Shown here piece after piece: positions 1-6,008 of a DNA stretch of 12,860 nt. This stretch comes from JAGTRP01 sp035255045 (lineage in GTDB: Bacteria > Pseudomonadota > Gammaproteobacteria > Burkholderiales > Rhodocyclaceae). Every line of letters starts with the position of its first letter. Position 1 is the stretch's first letter. The position numbers and the translations under genes are program-made. Location of the stretch: NCBI GenBank assembly GCA_035255045.1, contig DATFAA010000011.1:1-12860 (forward strand), in the 5' to 3' direction. The notes under the pieces are model-generated. The model made no database searches. It had not been told where the DNA came from and worked only from the letters and a program-made list of their open reading frames with translations.

Positions 1-330
1 CGGCTTTTCCGGCGGCGGGGCCTTGGCCGCCGGAGCGGGCTGGGGCTTCTCGGCCGGCGCCGCCTTGGGGGCCGCCGCCCGCAGGCGCTCTATCCGGGCC
101 TTGGCCAGGGAGGCGAAGCGGCCCTTGGGGTAGGACTGCAGGTAGGCTTCGTAGTCCTCCGGGTGGGTGCTGTCCTTGATGGATTCCCAGAAGGTCAGCT
201 CGTACTGCTCGGCGCTGTCCTTGGGCAGCACGCCGGCCGCCGCCCACTGGACGGAAACGGCCGCCAATACGCAAACGATGAGAAGTTTTCGCCACACAGT
301 CGGACCTTCCTGAAATTCGCATCCCGCCAT
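1..330 (-). CDS. Exported protein with FWESIK-type repeat, C-terminus cut by window edge
   Basis: The frame is open from the ATG at 330 to the window edge, giving 110 residues with no stop. A hydrophobic stretch at residues 15-32 (start LLIVCVLAAVS, ending WAAAG) looks like a signal peptide. Residues 43-83 carry a pattern FWESIKDS..PEDYEAYLQSYPKGRFA, known from many beta/gammaproteobacterial proteins where it precedes caspase-like, SUMF1 or SPOR-type domains; the short segment is thought to form a helical, TPR-like unit. From residue 85 the chain becomes an Ala/Pro/Lys-rich linker, so another domain probably follows outside the window. The ATG at 330 has a GGAGG five bases upstream. An alternative GTG at 297, with AGGAAGG upstream, would remove eleven residues including two glutamates and leave a more typical signal peptide (WRKLLIV). 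Which start is used is undecided. The function cannot be assigned from the part visible. Confidence 0.72.
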   Translation of the reverse strand, partial: MAGCEFQEGPTVWRKLLIVCVLAAVSVQWAAAGVLPKDSAEQYELTFWESIKDSTHPEDYEAYLQSYPKGRFASLAKARIERLRAAAPKAAPAEKPQPAPAAKAPPPEKP

Positions 331-635
331 GACCGCCTCCGGGCAACCCGCTGGAATCGGTGGACCGCCAGACGGGGGGCATAAATCCGTCCACCGGCCG
401 GCAATTCGCCGCCGCCGGGGCTTTCGGCCCGGAAATACCCGGTCGACGGGCCCGGAATCAGCTCCGGACGGTAGGCCGCCCTGGCCCCCGCAGCCTAGGC
501 GGGACGGGCGACGGGCCCGTGGATGGAGTTTCAGAACTCTCGCCCGCACTTCGGCTCAAAGCATGCACGCATTTGACAGAGTTCTTTCCGACAAATTCTG
601 CACCGGCCGGAACGGACGCCGCGAGGAACCATGAC
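331..635. other. Divergent intergenic region, 305 bases, no gene seen
   Basis: This stretch separates the leftward gene starting at 330 from the rightward gene starting at 636. Open frames cross it, but they lack a plausible ribosome binding site and read as Arg/Gly/Pro-rich shadow sequence. A perfect TTGACA lies at 573-578; the sequence 15-17 bases downstream (around 594-601) is only a poor -10, so a promoter for the DUF4399 pair is possible but unproven. An 8-base inverted repeat, AGAACTCT at 533-540 and AGAGTTCT at 578-585, brackets the region just upstream of and touching this TTGACA. A short hairpin GAGTT-tcag-AACTC sits at 526-539. The GC-rich ten-base sequence GACGGGCCCG occurs twice (445-454 and 510-519). 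Confidence 0.5.
533..585. repeat. Inverted repeat AGAACTCT / AGAGTTCT upstream of the DUF4399 pair
   Basis: The two 8-base arms are perfect reverse complements at 533-540 and 578-585, with a 37-base spacer. The right arm shares its first base with the end of the TTGACA at 573-578. This is seen directly; a role as an operator for the downstream DUF4399 genes is inference. Eight-base matches over this distance can arise by chance. Confidence 0.3.
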
Positions 636-1061
636 ATGCTGAGAAGAACGATGGTTGTCGCCTGGGCCGCCGCGATTTGGGCGATCGGGCCCGCTTTGGC
701 CGAACAGACGGCGGCCCCGCCCAATGCCGAGGTCTATTTCATCTGGCCCCCCGACGGGGCGGTCATCCACGGCGGCAAGTTCTGGGTGCGCATGGGGCTG
801 CGCAACATGGGGGTCGCCCCCAAGGGGGTGAATATGGCCAATGTCGGGCACCACCACCTGCTGGTGGACACCGACCTGCCTCCCCTCGACCAGGAGATTC
901 CCAACGACCGGAACCACCTGCATTTCGGCGCCGGCGAGACCGAGGCCCGCATCGAGCTGCCGCCCGGGAAGCACACCCTGCAGCTCCTCCTGGGGGACCA
1001 CCAGCACGTTCCCCACAATCCGCCCGTCTATTCCAAGAAGATCACCATCACGGTGAAATGA
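636..1061 (+). CDS. Exported DUF4399 family protein, copy 1
   Basis: A 141-residue protein. Residues 1-22 form a signal peptide ending ALA before EQ, so the mature protein is probably periplasmic. The rest is one DUF4399 domain (PF14347), a small beta-rich family of unknown function. Visible family hallmarks are LRNMGVAPKG, the GHHHLLVD motif (His72-74), NHLHFGAG (His94, His96), LPPGKHTLQL (His113) and a tail with GDHQHVPHNPP and YSKKITITV. The many conserved histidines suggest metal binding, but this is inference. The ATG at 636 was chosen because GAGGA at 623-627 lies eight bases upstream and it gives a clean signal peptide; the frame is open farther upstream but that part is not protein-like. 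A near-duplicate gene starts eight bases after this stop. Some database members of this family carry a misleading RodA name; this protein has no resemblance to the polytopic RodA. Confidence 0.9.
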   Translation: MLRRTMVVAWAAAIWAIGPALAEQTAAPPNAEVYFIWPPDGAVIHGGKFWVRMGLRNMGVAPKGVNMANVGHHHLLVDTDLPPLDQEIPNDRNHLHFGAGETEARIELPPGKHTLQLLLGDHQHVPHNPPVYSKKITITVK

Positions 1062-1069
1062 GGACGACC

Positions 1070-1507
1070 ATGGGATTCCGAACCCTATCCAAGATCCTGG
1101 CCCTGGCGGCGGCGCTCTTCCTGGCGACCGGCCCGGCGGCGGCAGGCCCCACTCCGGCCCCGCCCAACGCCTATCTCTACATCGGCTGGCCCAACGACGG
1201 CCAGGTGCTGCCGGCGGGCAAGCCCTTCCGGGTGTGGTTCGGCCTGCGCAACATGGGGGTCGCCCCCAAGGACGTCAAGTTCCCCCACACCGGCCATCAT
1301 CACCTGCTCATCGACGCCGACCTGCCGGCCGCCGACGAGGTCATCCCGTCCGACAAGAACCACCTGCACTTCGGGGCGGGCCAGACGGAGACCATGGTGG
1401 AGCTGCCGCCGGGCAAGCACACCCTGCAGCTCATCATGGGGGACGACCAGCACATCCCCCACAATCCGCCCATCTACTCCAAGAAGATCACCATCACCGT
1501 CAAGTGA
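1070..1507 (+). CDS. Exported DUF4399 family protein, copy 2 (tandem paralogue)
   Basis: A 145-residue paralogue of the preceding gene. It has a signal peptide (residues 1-25, ending GPAAA) and one DUF4399 domain with the same hallmarks: LRNMGVAPKD, GHHHLLID (His76-78), NHLHFGAGQTE (His98, His100), LPPGKHTLQL and a tail HIPHNPP.YSKKITITVK that is almost identical to copy 1. The N-terminal leader and the segment around residues 36-53 differ most. The ATG at 1070 follows AGGA at 1061-1064, which overlaps the stop of copy 1. An in-frame ATG at 1058 forms an ATGA overlap with that stop and would add four residues; either start implies translational coupling and a two-gene operon. The role is unknown. 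The conserved leader, histidine pattern and C-terminus suggest both copies are functional exported proteins. Confidence 0.9.
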   Translation: MGFRTLSKILALAAALFLATGPAAAGPTPAPPNAYLYIGWPNDGQVLPAGKPFRVWFGLRNMGVAPKDVKFPHTGHHHLLIDADLPAADEVIPSDKNHLHFGAGQTETMVELPPGKHTLQLIMGDDQHIPHNPPIYSKKITITVK

Positions 1508-1525
1508 GCCTCCCGGGAGGGATGG

Positions 1526-1837
1526 TCAGTCCCGCTTGATCAGCAGGCCGATCACGAGCCCGACGCCGACGGCCATGGCGACCGTGGTCCAGGGGCGCTG
1601 GTGGGCGAAGTCGTTGGTCGCCTTGGCGGCGGACTGGGAGCAGTCCACCACGGTCTGGCGCAGCCGGCCCATGTCTTCCTTGGCTACAGCCAGGCGCTCC
1701 AGGACCTTCTCGCTGGCGGCATGGTAACTGTCCGCCCCCTTCTGCTCCGCCGCCCGCAGCGCCTCGGCGGTCTGGCTGACGGCGCCGTGAATCTTCTCTT
1801 CGAGGCTATGGACGCCTTCACTCAGTTGTCTGGCCAT
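1526..1837 (-). CDS. DUF883 family (ElaB/YqjD-type) membrane-anchored protein
   Basis: A 103-residue protein. Residues 1-75 are charged, heptad-like helix (LEEKIHGAVSQTAEALRAAE and onward), and residues 82-100 are a single C-terminal membrane helix (TTVAMAVGVGLVIGLLI) followed by KRD. This layout, with the preceding HQRPW motif, is the DUF883 signature. In Escherichia coli the relatives ElaB, YqjD and YgaM are inner-membrane proteins that bind ribosomes in stationary phase; the same role here is inference. The ATG at 1837 follows AGGAG with a spacing of about six to seven bases. The frame remains open upstream of this ATG, but that region is not DUF883-like and lies in the intergenic space. 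The gene converges on the DUF4399 pair with an 18-base gap. A single cysteine (Cys67, in VVDCSQS) is present. Confidence 0.9.
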   Translation of the reverse strand: MARQLSEGVHSLEEKIHGAVSQTAEALRAAEQKGADSYHAASEKVLERLAVAKEDMGRLRQTVVDCSQSAAKATNDFAHQRPWTTVAMAVGVGLVIGLLIKRD

Positions 1838-2054
1838 GATTTTCTCCTTGGCAAAGTTAGGGGGACTGCCCGCCTTTGCAGCCAGCATTCCACGATGGGC
1901 GGCCCCCCGCCATAGGTGCTCGTACGGATATATATCGCCATGACGGGCGACTAGAGTTTCCCTTCTGCGAGCGGTGCGGCTCGCTGGGGGGACCGGTCTG
2001 GGCCTCGCCCCCCCGGCAAGCGCCGTCACCCCAGGCCCGACGACAGGAGCGAAC

Positions 2055-4199
2055 ATGGCGAAGACCCTGGCTTTCGCCTCCTTCTGGGGCGGGAATCCCC
2101 CCCGGGAGCTGAGCGAAGCACGCTTTCAAAGACTTTTCGACGATGCCGATGCCCTGTCGATCCAGGGTTATCTGCCGGACGGGACCGTGGTCTACTGGAA
2201 CCGCGCTTCCGAGAAGATCTACGGCTACACGGCGGCGGAAGCCCTCGGCGCCAATCTGCTGGACCTCATCGTTCCCGCCGACATGCGCCAGGAGGTGCAG
2301 GCGGCCATGGGCCGGATGTTCGAGTCCGGCGAGGCCATCCCGCCGGGGCGGCTGAACCTCAGGCACAAGGACGGGCGGACGGTGCCGGTCTATTCCAGCC
2401 ATACCATCGTCGCCATCCCGGGCCAGACCCCGGTGCTGTTCTGCATGGATTCGGACGTGACCCACCTGGAGCGGGCCGAGCGGGAGCTACGGGTGGCGGC
2501 CGCCGCCTTCGAGACCCAGGAGAGCATGTTCATCACCGACGCCGAGGGCATCATCCTGCGGGTGAACCAGGCCTTCACCCAGGTGAACGGCTATTCGGCG
2601 GCCGAGGCGGTGGGCAGGACGCCCAGCCTCATCAAGTCCGGCCACCATCCTGCGGACTTCCACGCGGAACTGTGGCGGACCCTGGAGGAGACCGGCGGCT
2701 GGCAGGGGGAAATCTGGAACAAGCGCAAGAACGGCGAGATCCATCCCGACTGGGTGACCATCACCGCCGTCAAGGACGAACAGGGCCGGGTGACCCACCA
2801 CGTCGGCGCCCAGACCGACCTCAGCCAGCGCAAGCGGGCGGAGGCCAAGATCCTGCGCCTCGCCTTCTACGACCCCCTCACCCGCCTCCCCAACCGGCGC
2901 CTCCTCCTGGACCGGCTGCAGAAGGCGGTGACGGGCAGCCTGCGCAGCCATGCCGCGGGCGCCCTGCTCTTCATCGACGTGGACAATTTCAAGACCCTCA
3001 ACGACACCCAGGGCCACGACATCGGCGACCTGCTCCTGCAGCAGGTCGCCCAGCGGCTCACCGCCTGCCTGCGGGAAAACGACACGGCCGCCCGCCTGGG
3101 GGGCGACGAATTCGTGGTGATGCTGGAGGGCCTCAGCCAAGGCGGCAAGGAACCGGCCGCCCAGGCCGAGTTCGTCGCCCGCAAGATCCTCGATGCCTTC
3201 GCCCTGCCCTTCAACCTGCGGCACCACGAATACGTGGGCAGCGTCAGCATCGGCATCACCCTGTTCTCCAGCCAGGAAGGCGGGGTGGACGAGCTCATGA
3301 AGCAGGCCGACCTGGCCATGTACGAAGCCAAGGCGGCGGGTCGCAACACCCTGCGCTTCTTCGATCCCCAGATGCAGGCGGCGGTGACCCACCGGGCGGC
3401 GTTGGTCAGCGGCCTGCGGGAGGGCCTGCGCAAGGGCCATTTCCGCCTCTTCTGCCAGCCCCAGGTGGACCGGGGCGGCCGCGTCGTCGGAGCCGAAGCC
3501 CTGCTGCGCTGGGAATCCCCCGAGCGGGGCGTGGTCCCGCCGACGGAATTCATCCCCGCCGCCGAGGAGTCCGGCCTCATCATCCCCCTGGGCTACTGGG
3601 TCCTGGAAGCGGCCTGCGAGCAGCTGGCCGCCTGGGCGGCCCGGCCGGAAACCGCCGAGCTGACCCTGGCAGTCAATGTCAGCGCCGCCCAGTTCAACCG
3701 GGCGGACTTCGTGGACCGGGTGCTGGAGCTGCTGGCCGGCACCGGTGCCGATCCCCGCCGGCTCAAGCTGGAATTGACGGAAAGCCTGCTGGTGCAGAAC
3801 GTCGAGGAGGTCATCGTCAAGATGTCCGCCCTCAAGGAGCGGGGGGTGGGCTTCTCCCTGGACGACTTCGGCACCGGCTACTCTTCCCTCTCCTACCTGC
3901 GCCGCCTGCCCCTCGACCAGTTGAAGATCGACCAGTCCTTCGTGCGGGACCTCCTGGTGGACATCAACAGCACGGCCATCGCCCAGACCATCATCGTCCT
4001 CAGCCAGACCATGGGGCTGTCGGTGATTGCCGAGGGGGTGGAGAGCGAGACCCAGCGGGAGCTGCTGGCCAGCCTCGGGTGCCATGCCTACCAGGGTTAT
4101 CTTTTCGGCCACCCGCTACCCATCGAGGACCTGCCCCAACTGCTGGCCGAGCAGGCAAAACCCCTGGCGAGCCGGGAAGGCTACCGGGTCGACCGCTGA
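2055..4199 (+). CDS. Soluble PAS-PAS-GGDEF-EAL cyclic-di-GMP enzyme
   Basis: A 714-residue protein with no membrane segment or signal peptide, so it acts in the cytoplasm. Domains in order: PAS (about 22-140), a second PAS (about 146-272), GGDEF (about 273-435) and EAL (about 448-700). The GGDEF active site is intact (Gly349-Phe353), and an RxxD inhibitory I-site is present five residues upstream (Arg340 to Asp343, REND). The EAL domain keeps its metal and catalytic signature: EALLRW (Glu481), ELTES (Glu573, Glu576), DDFGTGYSSL (Asp603, Asp604), Lys624, Glu660 in IAEGVE and Gln680 in QGYLF. Both diguanylate cyclase and phosphodiesterase activities are therefore possible; which dominates cannot be read from sequence. 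PAS domains probably sense a ligand or redox state. The ATG at 2055 has AGGAG five bases upstream; an open extension to 1974 lacks such a site. The gene stands alone, transcribed away from the DUF883 gene. Confidence 0.95.
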   Translation: MAKTLAFASFWGGNPPRELSEARFQRLFDDADALSIQGYLPDGTVVYWNRASEKIYGYTAAEALGANLLDLIVPADMRQEVQAAMGRMFESGEAIPPGRLNLRHKDGRTVPVYSSHTIVAIPGQTPVLFCMDSDVTHLERAERELRVAAAAFETQESMFITDAEGIILRVNQAFTQVNGYSAAEAVGRTPSLIKSGHHPADFHAELWRTLEETGGWQGEIWNKRKNGEIHPDWVTITAVKDEQGRVTHHVGAQTDLSQRKRAEAKILRLAFYDPLTRLPNRRLLLDRLQKAVTGSLRSHAAGALLFIDVDNFKTLNDTQGHDIGDLLLQQVAQRLTACLRENDTAARLGGDEFVVMLEGLSQGGKEPAAQAEFVARKILDAFALPFNLRHHEYVGSVSIGITLFSSQEGGVDELMKQADLAMYEAKAAGRNTLRFFDPQMQAAVTHRAALVSGLREGLRKGHFRLFCQPQVDRGGRVVGAEALLRWESPERGVVPPTEFIPAAEESGLIIPLGYWVLEAACEQLAAWAARPETAELTLAVNVSAAQFNRADFVDRVLELLAGTGADPRRLKLELTESLLVQNVEEVIVKMSALKERGVGFSLDDFGTGYSSLSYLRRLPLDQLKIDQSFVRDLLVDINSTAIAQTIIVLSQTMGLSVIAEGVESETQRELLASLGCHAYQGYLFGHPLPIEDLPQLLAEQAKPLASREGYRVDR

Positions 4200-4213
4200 T
4201 CCGGGGATGTAGG

Positions 4214-4289
4214 GAGGCGACGAGCTTTCCGGCGGAGACGGCCGTGGATGCTCGACTCGGGTTGCACCCCGCTACCAGTTCGTCGCCTC
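4214..4289. repeat. Long stem-forming inverted repeat between convergent genes; possible structured RNA or repeat element
   Basis: GAGGCGACGA at 4214-4223 is the perfect reverse complement of TCGTCGCCTC at 4280-4289. Pairing continues inward through a G-T pair, then C-G and T-A (to 4226 and 4277), a 13-pair stem in total. The 50-base interior holds two smaller hairpins, CGGC/GCCG (4230-4233 with 4241-4244) and CGGG/CCCG (4258-4261 with 4268-4271), so a three-way junction can be drawn. It starts 15 bases after the GGDEF-EAL stop and ends about 60 bases beyond the DUF302 stop. No T-run follows on either strand, so it is not a standard intrinsic terminator. It may be a REP-like element, an mRNA 3' end structure or a small RNA; I cannot tell which. 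Confidence 0.5.
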
Positions 4290-4348
4290 TAATGCCACTC
4301 TAGGACATGGCCGCGGCATGGCAAGGGAATTGTCCGGCCGGCCCGGGG

Positions 4349-4741
4349 TCACAGCGCCTGCATGACCCGCTCCAGCTTGCCCCGCACCTCCGCCGCCAAC
4401 TGGGTGACTTCAGGCTTGTCCACCAGGTCCAGCACGGCGTTGGGGTCCATGAACTCGACCCGCACCTGGCCGGAGTCCTCCTGGCGGACCACCACGTTGC
4501 AGGGCAGGAGCAGGCCGATGGCGGGCTCCGCCGTCAGGGCCCGGTGGGCGAGGGGCGGATTGCACGCCCCCAGGATGCGGTAGGGCGGCATGTCCTGGTT
4601 GAGCTTCTTCTTCAGGGTGGCGGCCACGTCGATGTCGCTGAGGATGCCGAAGCCTTCCTTCTGGAGGGCCTGGGTGACCCGCTCGATGGCCTCCGGGAAG
4701 GGGACGGACACCGCCGTCCCGAAACCGTACTTGATCTGCAT
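4349..4741 (-). CDS. DUF302 domain protein
   Basis: A 130-residue protein that is a DUF302 domain (PF03625) over nearly its whole length. Diagnostic stretches are the N-terminal pattern FPEAIERVTQALQKEGFGIL, the PYRILGACNPPLAHRAL motif (about residues 53-69) with its conserved Cys, and LLLPCNVVVRQ followed by the FMDP motif. The family is widespread in bacteria and its biochemical role is not established. There is no signal peptide or membrane helix, so the protein is probably cytoplasmic. The ATG at 4741 has GGGAG seven bases upstream. The gene is divergent from the phosphoesterase at 4892, with 150 bases between the starts, and converges on the c-di-GMP enzyme. Confidence 0.92.
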   Translation of the reverse strand: MQIKYGFGTAVSVPFPEAIERVTQALQKEGFGILSDIDVAATLKKKLNQDMPPYRILGACNPPLAHRALTAEPAIGLLLPCNVVVRQEDSGQVRVEFMDPNAVLDLVDKPEVTQLAAEVRGKLERVMQAL

Positions 4742-4790
4742 GTCTTTTCTCCCGGCAGGGGGTGGACGATCTGGGTTCGATGCCTTGGCT

Positions 4791-4832
4791 TAGTGGCCGC
4801 CGGCCGCTCCCCGGTTCAATAGTGGCCGCCGG
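4791..4832. repeat. Perfect 13-base direct repeat in a divergent promoter region
   Basis: TAGTGGCCGCCGG occurs at 4791-4803 and again at 4820-4832, a 29-base period. Both copies lie between the divergent DUF302 and phosphoesterase genes, where operators would be expected. A TTGAAC on the minus strand (4814-4819) falls between the copies, but its matching -10 is poor. The repeat is seen directly; a role in regulation is inference, and a small local duplication is an equally good explanation. Confidence 0.45.
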
Positions 4833-4891
4833 GGCCGGTCGGCGCTATCCTGGACCCGTGGCGTGAGGCGCACAGCGCCGGGAGCACGGCA

Positions 4892-5980
4892 ATGCTGACT
4901 TTCCTGACGGTAGCCCTGCTGGTCTACGGATCCATGCACCTCTACGGCCTCGGCAAGGCGTGGCTGGCCCTCCCCCACTCCCCGGCCCTGGCCGCGGGCC
5001 TCGCCGTCGCGGGAGTCGTCCTCACCCTGTCGCCCTTCCTGGTCTGGTTCCTGGAGAAGCGGGGCTGGAGCACCGCCGCCGCTGCCAGCGCCTGGCTGGC
5101 CTACCTCTGGATGGGCTTCCTCTTCCTGTTCGTCTGCCTCGGCCTCCTCCTCGACCTCGGCCACGGCCTGGCGGCCCTCCTCCGCCTGCCCTGGCCCCTG
5201 GGGGAAGGCGCCGCCACCGGGGTCGCCGCCCTCGTCGCCCTCGTCCTGGTCGGCTACGGCTTCGTGGAGGCACGGCACATCCGGGTGGAAGAGGTGCGCA
5301 TCGCCACCCCCAAGCTGGCCGCCGGACAGGTCACCATCGCCCAGGTCTCCGACCTCCACCTGGGCATCATGCTGGGGGACCGCTTCCTGGAGCGGGTCAT
5401 CGACAAGCTGCGGGAAATCGATCCCGACATCCTGGTGACGACGGGGGACACCCTGGACAGCCACAGCGACGACCTGGCCGCCCTCGCCCGCCGCTTCCGC
5501 ACCTACTCCCCGCCCCTGGGCACCTTTGCCGTCACCGGCAACCACGAATACCTGGCCGGGCTGGAAAGCTCCCTGAGCTTCCTGCGGGGAGCCGGCTTCA
5601 CCATCCTGCGGGGCGACGCGGCCCGGGTCGGCGGCATCGTCCTGGCCGGGGTGGACGACCACGGCGCCGCCGAACCGCCGCTGCCGGCGGAGGACGGCTT
5701 CGTGGTCCTGCTCAAGCATCAGCCGAAGGTGGATGGTGCCGAACCCTTCGACCTCCAGCTCTCCGGCCACGTCCATGGCGGGCAGATCTTCCCCTTCGGC
5801 TACCTGACCCGGCTCTTCTACCCGGTTCCCACCGGCCTCACCGTGCTCGGAGACGGACGGCGGCTCTACGTCAGCCGCGGCACCGGCACCTGGGGCCCCC
5901 CCCTGCGCCTGCTGGCTTCCCCCGAAATCACCCTCATCACCATCACCGCCGCCCCCCGAGGGCCGGCTGGCCCGCCCTGA
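4892..5980 (+). CDS. Membrane-anchored metallophosphoesterase (YaeI/YkuE-like)
   Basis: A 362-residue protein with four predicted membrane helices (about 1-22, 33-53, 66-88 and 102-125) and a C-terminal calcineurin-like phosphoesterase domain (about 146-350). The dinuclear metal site is complete: SDLHLG (Asp154, His156), GDTLD (Asp186), GNHE (Asn217, His218), His276 in KHQP and GHVHGG (His293, His295). Relatives include YkuE of Bacillus and E. coli YaeI/LpxH-like enzymes that hydrolyse phosphodiesters or pyrophosphates of lipids; the substrate here is unknown. The ATG at 4892 follows GGGAG (4880-4884) at seven bases. A perfect hairpin GGCGC-aca-GCGCC (4867-4879) abuts this ribosome binding site and might affect translation. 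A sensor kinase gene begins 28 bases after the stop, so the two are probably co-transcribed. Confidence 0.93.
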   Translation: MLTFLTVALLVYGSMHLYGLGKAWLALPHSPALAAGLAVAGVVLTLSPFLVWFLEKRGWSTAAAASAWLAYLWMGFLFLFVCLGLLLDLGHGLAALLRLPWPLGEGAATGVAALVALVLVGYGFVEARHIRVEEVRIATPKLAAGQVTIAQVSDLHLGIMLGDRFLERVIDKLREIDPDILVTTGDTLDSHSDDLAALARRFRTYSPPLGTFAVTGNHEYLAGLESSLSFLRGAGFTILRGDAARVGGIVLAGVDDHGAAEPPLPAEDGFVVLLKHQPKVDGAEPFDLQLSGHVHGGQIFPFGYLTRLFYPVPTGLTVLGDGRRLYVSRGTGTWGPPLRLLASPEITLITITAAPRGPAGPP

Positions 5981-6008
5981 ACTTCCCGGCGGCTCGGGTG
6001 TCTTCCCT

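Noticed and set aside
360..635. Open extension upstream of the first DUF4399 gene
   Set aside because: It is Arg/Gly/Pro-rich and has no ribosome binding site, while the ATG at 636 has GAGGA and opens a proper signal peptide.
1509..1520. Perfect palindrome CCTCCCGGGAGG between the convergent DUF4399 and DUF883 genes, as a terminator
   Set aside because: Only four pairs remain once a loop is allowed, and no T-run follows on either strand.
1927..1936. GATATATATC palindrome as a promoter -10 for the DUF883 or c-di-GMP gene
   Set aside because: AT-rich and suggestive, but no -35 element is found at a suitable distance on either strand.
2487..4112. Very long open frame antisense to the c-di-GMP enzyme, and similar long frames opposite 4790-6121, 6924-8666 and 11321-12754
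   Set aside because: Long antisense frames are a by-product of very high GC codon bias. The sequences are low-complexity (Gly/Ala/Arg/His/Val-rich) and match no domain, whereas the opposite strand encodes complete known families.
4200..4348. tRNA gene or c-di-GMP riboswitch in the gap after the c-di-GMP enzyme
   Set aside because: The stem is too long and lacks tRNA D-arm and T-loop signatures; the riboswitch core is not recognisable, and the element lies downstream of the coding region.
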